64,000 nucleotides of DNA from Micavibrio sp. (GCA_021604545.1 BQJE01000002.1:248001-312000); one strand, 5' to 3'. Positions 34,483-44,573 are shown, counted from the stretch's first letter. Numbers and translations are program-made. Notes: generated by a model not told the origin, from the sequence alone.

Positions 34483-35649
34483 ATGACAAACAACGCAGAT
34501 AGAATAGCTGTTCTCGACGGATTAAGGGGTTTGGCTATTATATTGGTGCTTTTTCGCCACGGAATCATGCCTTTTTGGGAGGATACAAGTCAGCCTTTCT
34601 GGCCCATCGGGCCCATTGACCCCGGCCTGATTTTTCTCAATGGCTGGATAGGGGTCGATTTATTCTTTGTTTTAAGCGGTTTTCTGATCACCACCCATCT
34701 TTTGGGCCGGTATTTTAACGAAGATAAGAACAATATGAAGTTGGGTTCCTATTTTAAGCGCCGCTTTTTTCGGGTTGCGCCGGTTTATTACCTGGTTTTG
34801 ACGCTTGTTTGTATCGGGTTTTTCCCGCTTTATCCTTATCCCGAAAGCACCGACAATCTATGGTGGCGCTACGCGTATCATCTTGCGTTTATGCAAGATT
34901 ACTTGCCGTCTGACATTACGATTGTTTTTTGGACATTGGCGGTAGAGATAAAATTTTATCTGCTGGCTCCTTTTGTTTTGATGGGGCTATTGAGATTGCC
35001 TTCTGCCCGTTTGCGTTATGGGGTGTTGATCGGGTTGCTGATGGCGTCACCTGTGTTGCGCTACTTAAGCGCCGAATATATTCTTGATCCTTTCGATGAC
35101 TATGCCAGTTACTTCCTTAATATGCGCAGCTTTTTTCATTTAAGTCTTGATGGTTTAATTGTTGGTATGTTGGCCGCGATGGCATGGAAAGAGCAAGCCG
35201 TTAAAGATTATTTGGCGCGTCCTTTTGTGGCTGATAATGTGTTCTACGGCGGTCTAGGGGTTATCCTGGTGCTGGTATTGTCCGGGCCTTTGGTTGATCT
35301 GGGAGGCAATTTGTTTAACAAGGTTTTCCTGGTTAGTTTTCTGTCGCTTGGATTCGGTGGCATGTTAATGGGATTGGTTGGTGGCTGCAAAGCGAGCAAA
35401 ATTTTTAGCAAAACCGGGTTGCGTTTTATGGGGCTAATTTCCTACAGCCTCTATCTGTTTCATTTGCCGATGCTCTATATGGCAGAGATGCTTGCCAGCC
35501 GTCTTATCGATTTTAGTGATCTGGCCGCGCAGGTCATGTTCATTCTTTATATGCCATTTTTCCTCGGACTGTCTGTCATCGTGGCGACGTTAAGTTATCT
35601 GGCGATTGAACGGACCTTTATCGATTGGGCGCATAAACCTCTTCGATAA
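34483..35649 (+). CDS. Acyltransferase family 3 membrane protein
   Basis: A 388-residue integral membrane protein of the OafA/YrhL family. IAVLDGLRGLAIILVLFRH (about 8–26) has the conserved Arg and the catalytic-site His; IGVDLFFVLSGFLITTHLL follows, then RFFRVAPVYYL and SLDGLIVGMLAA. About ten hydrophobic segments are visible. The family transfers acyl groups (often O-acetyl) to sugars or peptidoglycan at the membrane. The final ERTFIDW motif is typical. The 276 bases after it hold no gene but carry a CtrA box. Confidence 0.9.
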   Translation: MTNNADRIAVLDGLRGLAIILVLFRHGIMPFWEDTSQPFWPIGPIDPGLIFLNGWIGVDLFFVLSGFLITTHLLGRYFNEDKNNMKLGSYFKRRFFRVAPVYYLVLTLVCIGFFPLYPYPESTDNLWWRYAYHLAFMQDYLPSDITIVFWTLAVEIKFYLLAPFVLMGLLRLPSARLRYGVLIGLLMASPVLRYLSAEYILDPFDDYASYFLNMRSFFHLSLDGLIVGMLAAMAWKEQAVKDYLARPFVADNVFYGGLGVILVLVLSGPLVDLGGNLFNKVFLVSFLSLGFGGMLMGLVGGCKASKIFSKTGLRFMGLISYSLYLFHLPMLYMAEMLASRLIDFSDLAAQVMFILYMPFFLGLSVIVATLSYLAIERTFIDWAHKPLR

Positions 35650-35824
35650 ATCGTCCGCAAATCATGCGTTTTTCTTTCAGGATTGGTGGAAGTTAAAGCA
35701 TGAAGCCTAGTCCCCTTTTTTGGGTAGACATATATTATTCCATAAATAATCAACTGATCATTTTCAAAAAAACTATTAAATAACAGATAGTTAGACAGAT
35801 TTAAGCATTTGGCTAAGTCAAATT

Positions 35825-35840
35825 TTAACGCTTTCTTAAC
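35825..35840 (+). promoter_or_regulatory. Perfect CtrA box upstream of the repeat-protein gene
   Basis: TTAACGCTTTCTTAAC is a full TTAA-N7-TTAAC match. A possible −10 sequence CATATA (35848–35853) follows. The repeat-protein gene starts 86 bases downstream with AAGAGGCG as its ribosome-binding site. The rest of the 276-base region (35650–35925) is AT-rich with no visible gene. Confidence 0.6.
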
Positions 35841-35925
35841 TCTACGTCATATAAAATTTTACATAACTTAGTTTTGCGGTAGGGCTAAGCGAATGTAAGA
35901 CAAATAATAATAAGAGGCGTGTGGT

Positions 35926-38049
35926 ATGGGCTGGTTTACGGATTTTTTTAATGACAAAGCAGAAATTCCAACGAAAGACCAAACTGTAGGTTTTGGTCAG
36001 GATGCCATTGAGTTTGTCAGAGATTCTATTGAAGTGGTCTTTGGTGATGGCGTTACTACACATCTTGACGGCGACAAGTTCGAATTATGGGTGGTCGGCG
36101 ACGATACCAATAATCCCAGCATATCAATCACCAGACCAGAGGGTGTGAGTCCTGCAGATTGGCAGAACAAGATCAATCTTATGGCCGAGGACATGGCATC
36201 CAACCAGCCTGGCATGATGGAACGGCTGGGAGATTGGTTTGAAGAAATATCAGGCGGAGCAGACTTTGGTGACTTATCCAAGTTAGGTGCTGCCGCCGGG
36301 GCAGCCCTTAGCGCAATAACCCCGGACTTCATCGAAGATGGTGTCAAGGCTGCTTATGAAGCCGTGCTTGGTGACGGTCTGTCGATAGCTCAAAACGACG
36401 ATAAATTAATGATCACCCGTGATGGCGAAAGCGACTCTTTCGTTGAGTTGGAAAGACCCGTGGACATGAGTCCTGAGGACTGGAAGACAAAAACCGATCA
36501 AATTATTACCAGCCTGCAAAATGAAGATCCCGGTATGTGGGCAAAGATGGGTGATTACTGGGATGAAGCTTTTGAAGGCGGTGCCGGCGAGTTTTTCTCA
36601 AAGGCAGGAGACGCTGCTTTGGGAGGTCTCAGTGCAATAACCCCGGACTTCATCGAAGACGGTGTCAAGAGTGCATATGAAACTGTGTTTGGTAACGGTT
36701 TAACCAGTAGCCTAAGCCCTGAAAAACTTGAGATTACGCGGGCTGGCGAGGGTGAGCCTTTTGTTTCGATTATTCGCCCCGATGGTATGAGCGATGCCGA
36801 TTGGTCGGCCAAGGCTGGAGAGATTAATGACAAGATGGCCTCCGAGCAGCCCGGTGTTTTTGAGAGCATGGGCGATTGGATCGAAGAAGTTTATAGCGAT
36901 GGTGTCGAGATAGTTGGTGACCCACTTGGTTCGTTAAAAAGTGCAGGAACGACAGCAGCCGGATATGTGGAGGGCGTTTATGAAACAGTATTCGGTGATG
37001 GTCTGACCAGAACACAAAGCTCTGACAAGCTTGAAATCACCCGTGATGGAGAGGGTGGGCCTTTCGTTTCTATTCTTAGACCTGAGGGTATGGGTGATGC
37101 GGAATGGCTATCCAAGACCAATGAAATCGCTGATCAAATAGCCTCTGAACAACCGGGCGTTCTTGAGCGCATCGGCGATTGGTTTGGTGAGGTTGTAGAC
37201 GATATCGGAGATGCTCTTGGTGACCCCCTTGGTGCGCTGGAAGATATGGGTAGTGCTATTTCCACGTATGTGAATGGCACCTATGAAATGGTGTTTGGCA
37301 ATGGTCTGAGCAGTACTTTGTCAACAGACACGCTTGAAATTAGCCGTGCTGGTGAGGGTGAGCCTTTCGTTTCGATTGTTCGCCCCGATGGTATGAGTGA
37401 CGCTGACTGGTCAGCCAAGGCTGCTGAAATTAGTGAAAAGATGGCCTCCGAGCAGCCTAGTGTTTTTGAGAGCATGGGCGATTGGATCGAAGAAGTTTAT
37501 GACGATGGTGTTGAAATAGTTGGTGATCCACTTGGTTCGTTAAAAAGTGCCGGCGCATCTATTGCTGAATTTGGAAGCGATATATATGAGGCCGTTCTTG
37601 GTGATGGCCTAACCTCAGGTCTTACCGACGATAAATTAATGATCACCCGTGATGGTGAAAACGAGCCTTTCGTTGAGTTGACGCGGCCCGAGGGTATGGG
37701 GGTCGATGAGTGGAATAAACAGGCCAATCAAATTATCACACAAATGCAGAATGAATCGCCTGATATGTGGGACAAGATGGGCGAGTGGTTCGATGAATCA
37801 ATAGAGGGTGCCGGTGAGTTTTTTGCAAAAGCAGGAGATGCTGCTTTGTCGATGTATGAGAGTGCCACAACGGGTATTGGTGATTCATATAACGAATTTA
37901 TGAGCAAGGATGGCATTGGTGGTCAGTTGAGAGATGCTACCAAGAAGGCATTTAACGATGCGGCGGACCCAAGTACCGTTAGCCCTGCAATTGAATCCGA
38001 TATAGGTACAGATCCAGTCATAGGAAAACCTGAAATACTGGGGATGTAA
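35926..38049 (+). CDS. 707-residue acidic protein of six ~100-residue tandem repeats
   Basis: A large, strongly acidic protein with no family recognised. After a short start (MGWFTDFFNDKAEIPTK) come six repeats, each with a variant of YE-VFGDGLT, DKLEITRDGE, FVSIxRPDGMSDADW, then a MASEQPGVFESMGDW helix and an acidic linker GDPLGSLKSAG. No signal peptide or membrane segment is evident, although type I secretion cannot be excluded. Repeats three and five are almost identical in DNA; repeats two and six resemble each other. It begins behind a perfect CtrA box and ends four bases before the convergent mgtE. Function unknown. Confidence 0.8.
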   Translation: MGWFTDFFNDKAEIPTKDQTVGFGQDAIEFVRDSIEVVFGDGVTTHLDGDKFELWVVGDDTNNPSISITRPEGVSPADWQNKINLMAEDMASNQPGMMERLGDWFEEISGGADFGDLSKLGAAAGAALSAITPDFIEDGVKAAYEAVLGDGLSIAQNDDKLMITRDGESDSFVELERPVDMSPEDWKTKTDQIITSLQNEDPGMWAKMGDYWDEAFEGGAGEFFSKAGDAALGGLSAITPDFIEDGVKSAYETVFGNGLTSSLSPEKLEITRAGEGEPFVSIIRPDGMSDADWSAKAGEINDKMASEQPGVFESMGDWIEEVYSDGVEIVGDPLGSLKSAGTTAAGYVEGVYETVFGDGLTRTQSSDKLEITRDGEGGPFVSILRPEGMGDAEWLSKTNEIADQIASEQPGVLERIGDWFGEVVDDIGDALGDPLGALEDMGSAISTYVNGTYEMVFGNGLSSTLSTDTLEISRAGEGEPFVSIVRPDGMSDADWSAKAAEISEKMASEQPSVFESMGDWIEEVYDDGVEIVGDPLGSLKSAGASIAEFGSDIYEAVLGDGLTSGLTDDKLMITRDGENEPFVELTRPEGMGVDEWNKQANQIITQMQNESPDMWDKMGEWFDESIEGAGEFFAKAGDAALSMYESATTGIGDSYNEFMSKDGIGGQLRDATKKAFNDAADPSTVSPAIESDIGTDPVIGKPEILGM
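36010..37870 (+). repeat. Six degenerate tandem repeats (about 303–327 bp each)
   Basis: The V/L-G-N/D-G motif that opens each unit lies near 36034, 36361, 36681, 36984, 37288 and 37590. Units are 302–327 bases apart, a multiple of three in each case within the gene. Long near-identical stretches of DNA in units three and five point to recent duplication; units one and two are more divergent. Confidence 0.75.
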
Positions 38050-38053
38050 TCAC

Positions 38054-39448
38054 CTAAAACATCAACAGGGCGGCAAGCCCGAGAAATGCAAAAAATCCAA
38101 CGACATCGGTGATGGTGGTTAGCAGCACGGTTGAAGATATGGCCGGGTCAGCGCCGGAGCGTTGCACAAGGATCGGGATGGCCGCACCGCATAAGCCGGC
38201 AACAATCAAATTAATGACCATCGCCATCGCGATCACGGCTCCTAACATATAATTTGAAAACCACAGCGCGGTAACTGTACCAGTAATGACGGCAAAGGCC
38301 AGGCCATTCAGCGTACCGACGAGCGTTTCCTTGCCGATCACACGCCAGGTATTGGCACCGGAAAGTTCCCGTGTGGCGAGTGCACGTACGGCAACGGTCA
38401 AGGCTTGCGTTCCGGCATTTCCGCCCATCGAGGCAACAATCGGCATGAGGATGGCTAACGCAACGATTTGTTCAATGGTGGCATCAAAAAAGGAAATGAC
38501 AATCGAGGCAACGATGGCGGTCAGCAAATTAACAAACAACCAGCGAAAGCGCGTACCGGTGGTGGAGAGTACGGCGCGGTAAAGGTCACTCTGATCCACA
38601 CCAGCCATTTTCAGGATATCTTCCTGCGCTTCTTCATCGATCACGTCAATCACATCATCAATGGTAATCACACCAATCAGGCGTCCAGCCTCGTCAACCA
38701 CGGGGGCAGAGAGAAGGTCTTCGCGCCGGAACATATGGGCGACTTCCTCCTGATCCATCGTTGCCGGAATGGAGTGGGTTTCTTCCTGGGTTATATTTTC
38801 AATCTTTTCAGTGCGCTTGGTGCGCAGGAGCCGGTTTAGCGGAATTTCCCCGATAATATTATAGGTTGGGCTGATGACAAAAATATCAAAGAAATCTTCC
38901 GGCAAGTCGGCGGAGGCGGCGCGTAAATAGTCGATTGTTTTGCCAACCGTCCAGAATTGCGGGATGGCCACAAGCTCGCGTTGCATCAAACGGCCGGCGC
39001 TGTCCTCAGGAAAGCTCAGGCCCTCTTCGAGCGCAACACGGGTTTTCGATGAAAGGTTCTGGATAATTTCTTTTTGAAAATCTTCTTCGAGATTTTCAAT
39101 CAGGCCGAGCGCATCATCACTTTCCAGTGATGAGATGATGCTGGCCACATGTGTAGCGGGTAGAGAGCCAAGGCAGGAACGGCATAATTCAGTGTCTATT
39201 TCCGTGAAGGCTGTCGGGTCGATCATATCGCCATACATGCCCAGAAGTTCCTGGCGGTCGTCTTCGCTGACTTTGGACATGAGGTCAGCGGTATCGGCCG
39301 GGCTGAGGTCATACAGGAAGGCGTGAACGGTGTCAGAGTCCTGCGCCCTGACAGCCTCGATAATTTCCCCGATCTGTTCATCGGCAAGATGAACAGAAAA
39401 TTCTTCGCTTAGATCGGGCGCATCGGCTGTTGTTGTTTCATTTTCCAT
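38054..39448 (-). CDS. mgtE: Magnesium transporter MgtE
   Basis: A 464-residue Mg2+ channel. Residues about 20–140 form the cytoplasmic N domain (LYDLSPADTADLM, LGSLPATHVASIISSLESDDALGLIENLEED), about 145–270 a CBS pair (SAGRLMQRELVAIP, IGVITIDDVIDVI), and the C-terminal ~180 residues five membrane helices with PIVASMGGNAGTQALTVAVRALA, the conserved pore motif. Mg2+ binding to the cytoplasmic domains closes the channel. AGGA precedes ATG. It converges with the repeat-protein gene at four bases. Confidence 0.95.
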   Translation of the reverse strand: MENETTTADAPDLSEEFSVHLADEQIGEIIEAVRAQDSDTVHAFLYDLSPADTADLMSKVSEDDRQELLGMYGDMIDPTAFTEIDTELCRSCLGSLPATHVASIISSLESDDALGLIENLEEDFQKEIIQNLSSKTRVALEEGLSFPEDSAGRLMQRELVAIPQFWTVGKTIDYLRAASADLPEDFFDIFVISPTYNIIGEIPLNRLLRTKRTEKIENITQEETHSIPATMDQEEVAHMFRREDLLSAPVVDEAGRLIGVITIDDVIDVIDEEAQEDILKMAGVDQSDLYRAVLSTTGTRFRWLFVNLLTAIVASIVISFFDATIEQIVALAILMPIVASMGGNAGTQALTVAVRALATRELSGANTWRVIGKETLVGTLNGLAFAVITGTVTALWFSNYMLGAVIAMAMVINLIVAGLCGAAIPILVQRSGADPAISSTVLLTTITDVVGFFAFLGLAALLMF

Positions 39449-39511
39449 GACTTAAGTCCTGCTAAACTTAGCCACGAAATATACATTATGTGCGGGATTA
39501 AAGATAGATCG

Positions 39512-41860
39512 CTATTTCAGGCGGTGAACCTTACTTTTCTTGGCAGGTTTATCAGCTTTTTTCGTTTCTTCCTTATGGACCTGCGCAGCAACGGTGGAGA
39601 TAGCTGTCATATTCAGTACGCCACGTGTGGTGGCCGATGGGGTCAAGATATTCACCGGGCGGGCCGCCCCCAGAAGAAGTGGGCCGATGGTAATGCCGTA
39701 GGCCAGAATTTTAACCATGTTAAAGGTGATATTGGCGGATTCAACATTTGGCATGATTAGCAAATTGGCCATGCCCTCAAATTTTGAATTGGGCATAACA
39801 CGCTTGCGAATTTCTTCGTCTATGGCTGCATCGGCATGCATCTCGCCTTCGACGGCAAGGTTGGGCGCGCGGCGGCGGATTTCCTCATACGCACCACGCA
39901 TTTTTATAGCCGAGGGGCAATTGTCAGTGCCAAAATTGGAGTGCGAAAGGAGCGCGACATTTGGCTTGATACCAAAGCGCTCAAGTTCCTGCGCTGCCAG
40001 CAAGGTCATTTCTGAGATCTGGGCAATACTGGGGTCCGGGTTTACATGAGTGTCGCAGAAGAAAATTGTGCCTTTTGGTAAAAGCAATCCGGTTAAAGCT
40101 GCCGGGGTTTCAACGCCGGGCTTTAGGCCAATCACATCGATTAGGTCGCGCATATGATCACCATAATGGCCGATCGTTCCACAAATAAGAGAGTCGGCTT
40201 CGTTTTTGTGAACCATGAGTGCGCCGATAACGGTGGCGCTGGTGCGGACCTTTGTCCGGGCATCAGCCTGAGTCACGCCGCTGCGTTCCATGATGCTGTA
40301 ATAGGTTTCCCAGTAATCGCGGTAGCGGCTGTCGCCTTCGGGATCGACGAGTTCAAAATCTTCGCCCGGTTTCATGCGCAGGCCAAGACGCTCTATGCGT
40401 GAGTTTATAACTTTTTTGCGGCCGATAAGAACAGGGGTGGTCAGATTGTCATCCAGTGCCATTTGAACGGCCTGAAGAACACGATCTTCCTCACCTTCGC
40501 AGTATACGATGCGTTGAGGGTTTTCTTTGGCGCGGGTAAAGATCGGGCGCATGATTAGTTGTGAGCGCACATAGAATTGCTGGAGCTTTTCCTGGTAGGC
40601 GGCAAAATCTTTTATGGGTCGCGTGGCAACGCCGCTATCCATCGCGGCTTTGGCAATCGCCGTGGGCAGGTCAACAATTAGACGCGGATCAAATGGCTTT
40701 GGAATGAGGTATTCGGGGCCAAAGTGAAGCTTTTCGTCGCTGTAAACAGCTGCCACTTCGGCCGTGGCTTCTTTACGGGCGAGGGCGGCGATGGCTTCGA
40801 CGCAGGCCAGTTTCATTTCCTCATTGATAGTGGTGGCGCCAACATCGAGTGCGCCGCGGAAGATGAAAGGAAAACCGAGAACGTTGTTAACCTGATTGGG
40901 AAAGTCCGAACGCCCGGTGCAGATGATGGCATCGGGTTTGGCTTCGCGAGCTTCTTCGGGCATAATTTCTGGCGTTGGGTTGGCCAGCGCCATGATCAGA
41001 GGAGCTTTTCCCATTTTTTTGACCATCGCTTTGGTCAGGACGCCGGGGCCGGACAGGCCGAGGAACAAGTCAGCGCCCTTGATGGCTTCGTCGAGGGTGC
41101 GCATTTTGGTTTTGATCGCGTATTTTTCTTTTTCCGGGTCCATGCTTTCGTTGCGGCCTTCATAGACGACGCCCGTGCGGTCAGTGACAATAATGTTCTT
41201 TCTCTGGATGCCGAGGCTTTGGAGCAGATTAAGACAAGCAATGGCTGAGGCTCCGGCGCCAGAGGCAACGAGTTTGATGTCCTTGGCTTTGCGGCCGGAA
41301 TATTCGAGCCAGTTGCGTACAGCTGCCGTGACGATAATTGCTGTGCCGTGCTGATCATCGTGGAATACGGGGATGTTCATGCGCTCTTTGAGGCGACGTT
41401 CGATTTCAAAGCATTCAGGGGCTTTGATGTCTTCGAGATTGATGCCGCCAAAGCTGGGCTCCATAACAGCGACAGCATCGACAAATTTATCAATGTCGGT
41501 TTCATCAATCTCGATATCGACGGAATCGATATTGGCGAATTTCTTAAAGAGAACAGATTTTCCTTCCATCACTGGTTTGGAAGCGAGTGCGCCAATCGCG
41601 CCAAGGCCAAGGACTGCAGTGCCATTGGTAATGACAGCAACCAGATTGCCGCGCGCGGTGTAGTCATATGCTTTTAAGGGATCTTTGGCGATTTCCTCAC
41701 ATGGTGCAGCAACGCCGGGGGAATAAGCAAGGGCCAGATCACGCTGTGTGGCCAGCGCCGTGGTGGGAGAAATTTCAATCTTTCCCGGTTTGGGGAAGCG
41801 GTGGTAGTCCAGCGCATCTTTGTATAAAGCGTCTTGTTTTTCTGCTTTTTTCTTAGCCAT
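39512..41860 (-). CDS. maeB: NADP-dependent malic enzyme with phosphotransacetylase-like domain
   Basis: A 782-residue two-domain enzyme. The first ~430 residues are malic enzyme: [65 protein letters not shown] (NADP site) and [14 protein letters not shown]. Residues about 440–782 are a phosphotransacetylase-like domain ([49 protein letters not shown]). It decarboxylates malate to pyruvate with NADPH; the second domain is thought regulatory. The length is typical of proteobacterial MaeB. Confidence 0.95.
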   Translation of the reverse strand: MAKKKAEKQDALYKDALDYHRFPKPGKIEISPTTALATQRDLALAYSPGVAAPCEEIAKDPLKAYDYTARGNLVAVITNGTAVLGLGAIGALASKPVMEGKSVLFKKFANIDSVDIEIDETDIDKFVDAVAVMEPSFGGINLEDIKAPECFEIERRLKERMNIPVFHDDQHGTAIIVTAAVRNWLEYSGRKAKDIKLVASGAGASAIACLNLLQSLGIQRKNIIVTDRTGVVYEGRNESMDPEKEKYAIKTKMRTLDEAIKGADLFLGLSGPGVLTKAMVKKMGKAPLIMALANPTPEIMPEEAREAKPDAIICTGRSDFPNQVNNVLGFPFIFRGALDVGATTINEEMKLACVEAIAALARKEATAEVAAVYSDEKLHFGPEYLIPKPFDPRLIVDLPTAIAKAAMDSGVATRPIKDFAAYQEKLQQFYVRSQLIMRPIFTRAKENPQRIVYCEGEEDRVLQAVQMALDDNLTTPVLIGRKKVINSRIERLGLRMKPGEDFELVDPEGDSRYRDYWETYYSIMERSGVTQADARTKVRTSATVIGALMVHKNEADSLICGTIGHYGDHMRDLIDVIGLKPGVETPAALTGLLLPKGTIFFCDTHVNPDPSIAQISEMTLLAAQELERFGIKPNVALLSHSNFGTDNCPSAIKMRGAYEEIRRRAPNLAVEGEMHADAAIDEEIRKRVMPNSKFEGMANLLIMPNVESANITFNMVKILAYGITIGPLLLGAARPVNILTPSATTRGVLNMTAISTVAAQVHKEETKKADKPAKKSKVHRLK

Positions 41861-41932
41861 GCGCGGGTGTTTCCTTTTGTTTTTATTACCTTAACAGAGA
41901 GTATGCTTGAGGCGAAGCCTGAATATAAAGAA

Positions 41933-42021
41933 TGGTGCGGCCGAGAGGACTTGAACCTCCACGGGATTTAACTCCCACAAGATCCTTAGTCTTGCGCGTC
42001 TACCAGTTTCGCCACGGCCGC
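41933..42021 (-). tRNA. tRNA-Leu, anticodon AAG
   Basis: A complete cloverleaf including an encoded CCA: acceptor GCGGCCG/CGGCCGC, D-arm with CUGGUAGA loop, anticodon stem CAAGA/UCUUG around the loop CUAAGGA, so positions 34–36 are AAG after U33, a long variable arm closed by GGGA/UCCC, and T-arm GGAGG-UUCAAGU-CCUCU. Long variable arm and G37 fit leucine. A34 would need deamination to inosine to read CUU/CUC; most bacteria carry GAG here. Confidence 0.93.
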
Positions 42022-42094
42022 ACACTTGGTAGTAGTCTGAAACCAATAACAAAAGCCTATGGAAAGCGCAACGGGTTTATGTCAGGGTGAGCCT

Positions 42095-42748
42095 ATGGAA
42101 TGGAAGATATCGACAGAGCCCGTGGGCTATGAGGAGGCTGTCCGTGCTATGGAAGTGCGGGTCGCGGCGATCCATGAGGGTCAGGCAGAGGAGATGGTCT
42201 GGTTGCTGGAGCATCCCCCGCTTTATACGGGTGGAACGAGTGCCAAGGACAGTGATTTGCTGGACCCTAAATTTCCGGTGTTTAAGACGGGCAGGGGCGG
42301 TGAATACACTTATCACGGTCCGGGGCAGCGCGTGGCTTATGTGATGCTGAATTTAAAGAAACGCCAGCAAAAGCCTGATATAAAACGATATGTCTGTGAT
42401 CTCGAGCAGTGGATTATCAATACGCTGGATGCGTTGGGCATTAAAGGTGAAAGGCGTGAAGGACGGGTTGGAATCTGGGTGGATACCTTTGAAGGGGAAA
42501 AGAAAATTGCGGCGCTGGGTGTTCGGGTGCGGCGCTGGGTTGCCTATCATGGTATTGCGATCAATGTTGATCCGGATTTATCACATTATGAAGGAATCGT
42601 GCCGTGTGGGATTTCCGAGCACGGGGTGACGAGTATGAGGGATCTGGGGGTGGGTGTGACTATTCAGCAGCTAGACTTGGCGCTTGAGAGGGCGTGGAAT
42701 GAGGTATTTGGCTGCGGGCATGGCGCTGCTCTGAAGCTAGCCGGTTAG
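42095..42748 (+). CDS. lipB: Octanoyltransferase (lipoate biosynthesis)
   Basis: About 217 residues. It moves octanoate from octanoyl-ACP to lipoyl domains. Motifs: [46 protein letters not shown], the catalytic lysine in [12 protein letters not shown] and the catalytic cysteine in [17 protein letters not shown] at 42095 ([15 protein letters not shown]) matches homologues and follows GGGTGAG; ATG at 42059 would add twelve residues. Its last 89 bases overlap the convergent amidohydrolase gene. Confidence 0.95.
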   Translation: MEWKISTEPVGYEEAVRAMEVRVAAIHEGQAEEMVWLLEHPPLYTGGTSAKDSDLLDPKFPVFKTGRGGEYTYHGPGQRVAYVMLNLKKRQQKPDIKRYVCDLEQWIINTLDALGIKGERREGRVGIWVDTFEGEKKIAALGVRVRRWVAYHGIAINVDPDLSHYEGIVPCGISEHGVTSMRDLGVGVTIQQLDLALERAWNEVFGCGHGAALKLAG

Positions 42749-43661
42749 CAAAGCCGTTGGTTCTGGTCATGGCATCGGTAACTTTTTCTTGTGTCATTGA
42801 AAAAGTATCAAATTTATTTAGCGTCCTCTCCGACTCATAAATCTGCCGCCCTATCTCTATCTGAAGGCATTCAATACCTTCTTCTGGCTTCGCATGTCTC
42901 TTAATGATTTCAACGCCGGCATACGGAAAATTTTGTTCAACAGTGTAACCTTGTATTAAAAATTGCTCTTCAACAAAATTGATAAATTCTTTGCTGCATG
43001 TGGGGCCTTTTGAACTTTCCGGGATGTCACGATTACCAAGAACAATATGAGGTCTTTCCTTTCCAGAGTCGACTTCTACCGGCCAGCCCCGCGAGGGCAT
43101 CGAATGGCAGTTAATATGAAAGACACGGGGGAATTTAGCCCGTGCTTCTTTAATCAACTCCGCCAATTTGGCATGATAAGGGGTATAGTATGTATCAATA
43201 CGGTGCCTGATAGCGTCTTCATCCGGTTCTTCGCCAGGCTTGTATATAGGCGTTCTTTGCGGGTCTACACATTGCATCCAGATAAGGCCCACTCCCTTTT
43301 TGGCCTTATCATCATTTTGATTAAACTCTCCGCTCCAGCCACCGCGTACGACCTCCGGAAAAATACTCATAAGCGATCTGTTGAGATCAATATAGGTTCT
43401 GGGAAATTTGGCAACAAGGAGCGGGGCGCCAAACTGAACAACTCTTTTGTAGAGGTCATCAACATAGGTATCTTCCGGCTGTCTAAGCAGTCTGGGCAAG
43501 AGAGGCTTGGCGGATGTAATCTCACCTGGCAGCTCAGGGTTAAAACCAAAATCTTGCGGGTAGAGTGTCCCGCTATGCGGGCTGTCAAACACCATAGGTG
43601 ATGTTCGCTCTTTTGGTTTGAAGAGAATATACGCTTCCGTTTCTTCTGTTATAACTTCCAT
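42660..43661 (-). CDS. N-formylglutamate amidohydrolase-like protein, copy A
   Basis: A 333-residue protein: [16 protein letters not shown] near residue 23, [67 protein letters not shown] and a [12 protein letters not shown] end. These match the N-formylglutamate amidohydrolase (HutG-like) family, which hydrolyses formylglutamate or other acyl-amino acids. The last ~30 residues (from [13 protein letters not shown]) are encoded antisense to lipB and look unconserved. It is adjacent to a related copy upstream. Confidence 0.85.
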   Translation of the reverse strand: MEVITEETEAYILFKPKERTSPMVFDSPHSGTLYPQDFGFNPELPGEITSAKPLLPRLLRQPEDTYVDDLYKRVVQFGAPLLVAKFPRTYIDLNRSLMSIFPEVVRGGWSGEFNQNDDKAKKGVGLIWMQCVDPQRTPIYKPGEEPDEDAIRHRIDTYYTPYHAKLAELIKEARAKFPRVFHINCHSMPSRGWPVEVDSGKERPHIVLGNRDIPESSKGPTCSKEFINFVEEQFLIQGYTVEQNFPYAGVEIIKRHAKPEEGIECLQIEIGRQIYESERTLNKFDTFSMTQEKVTDAMTRTNGFANRLASEQRHARSQIPHSTPSQAPSLAAE

Positions 43662-43700
43662 GGCCCTATATCTTTTTCATAACAGAAAAGACTTTAGCCG

Positions 43701-44573
43701 TTAATCGGCGGCGAGGTCAACTAAATTCTGCTCTACATAGGTGGCACAGAAGGATACCAGCTGTTCGACATCTTTTTGTAGGGCCGGGTAATCGTCTGAT
43801 TTCTGGTTCTTTTCCTCGTTCAGATAGAGGGCTTTGTTGATCTCTATCTGTAGCGAATGGCGCCCTCTGGCGGGTTCGGCATGGCGGGCGACAAGCTCGA
43901 CGCCTTTGAACGGGTCATTGGTGGTGACGCTATAACCCATGGCTTTGATGAAATCACGCAGGCCGTGGGTGAAGTCCTTGCTGCATGAGGTGCCATCACG
44001 ATCACCCAGACAGAAATCAACGCTTTTGGATTGGTTGCCGATCAGGCCGATGGGTTGGCGTGGGCGGGCGCTGGAAGATGGCATGGAATGGCAGTTGATA
44101 TGCCAAACCTGACCAAAATTGTAATGGGTGTCATCAACCAGCTTTTTCAGGGCGTCGTGATAGGGTTGGTAGTATTTTTCTATTCGCTGTTGAACTTCTT
44201 CGATGCTTAACGATCGATCATAGACTGGTACGCCGGGCCTAACCAGGCGACGGATCAGGCCAATGCCTGCGTCAGATCGTGCGGTGGGGTTGGACCCATC
44301 AGGCCATTTTTCAGCCAATAGATCAGGATCGATATCGCAGGCGGCGCGGTTGGGGTCGATATAGCTGCGCGGGAACAGGGCGGCCAGCAATGTGCCGCCA
44401 TAGTTCGGTGCCAGGGCAAAAAGCTCATCGACATGTTTGTCTTCGGCGCGGGCCAGGATTTCAAAGTCGCAGGCATAATTGAAGTCATCCGGATAAAGCG
44501 CACCGCTATGGGGGCTGTCGAAGATCAGTGGCAGGGGTTGATCCGGTTTTGAAATGGTGAAGATTTTATCCAT
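43701..44573 (-). CDS. N-formylglutamate amidohydrolase-like protein, copy B
   Basis: About 290 residues, clearly related to the neighbouring copy: [97 protein letters not shown]. The core substrate and metal residues are kept, so it is probably active. ATG at 44573 is preferred with AAGGG just upstream; ATG at 44591 adds six residues. It lies 39 bases upstream of copy A on the same strand. No hut (histidine-degradation) genes are nearby, so the physiological substrate is open. Confidence 0.88.
   Translation of the reverse strand: MDKIFTISKPDQPLPLIFDSPHSGALYPDDFNYACDFEILARAEDKHVDELFALAPNYGGTLLAALFPRSYIDPNRAACDIDPDLLAEKWPDGSNPTARSDAGIGLIRRLVRPGVPVYDRSLSIEEVQQRIEKYYQPYHDALKKLVDDTHYNFGQVWHINCHSMPSSSARPRQPIGLIGNQSKSVDFCLGDRDGTSCSKDFTHGLRDFIKAMGYSVTTNDPFKGVELVARHAEPARGRHSLQIEINKALYLNEEKNQKSDDYPALQKDVEQLVSFCATYVEQNLVDLAAD

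Noticed and set aside
40724-41248. 174-residue antisense frame in maeB
   Set aside because: It is opposite the malic-enzyme coding sequence and has a random aromatic-rich composition.
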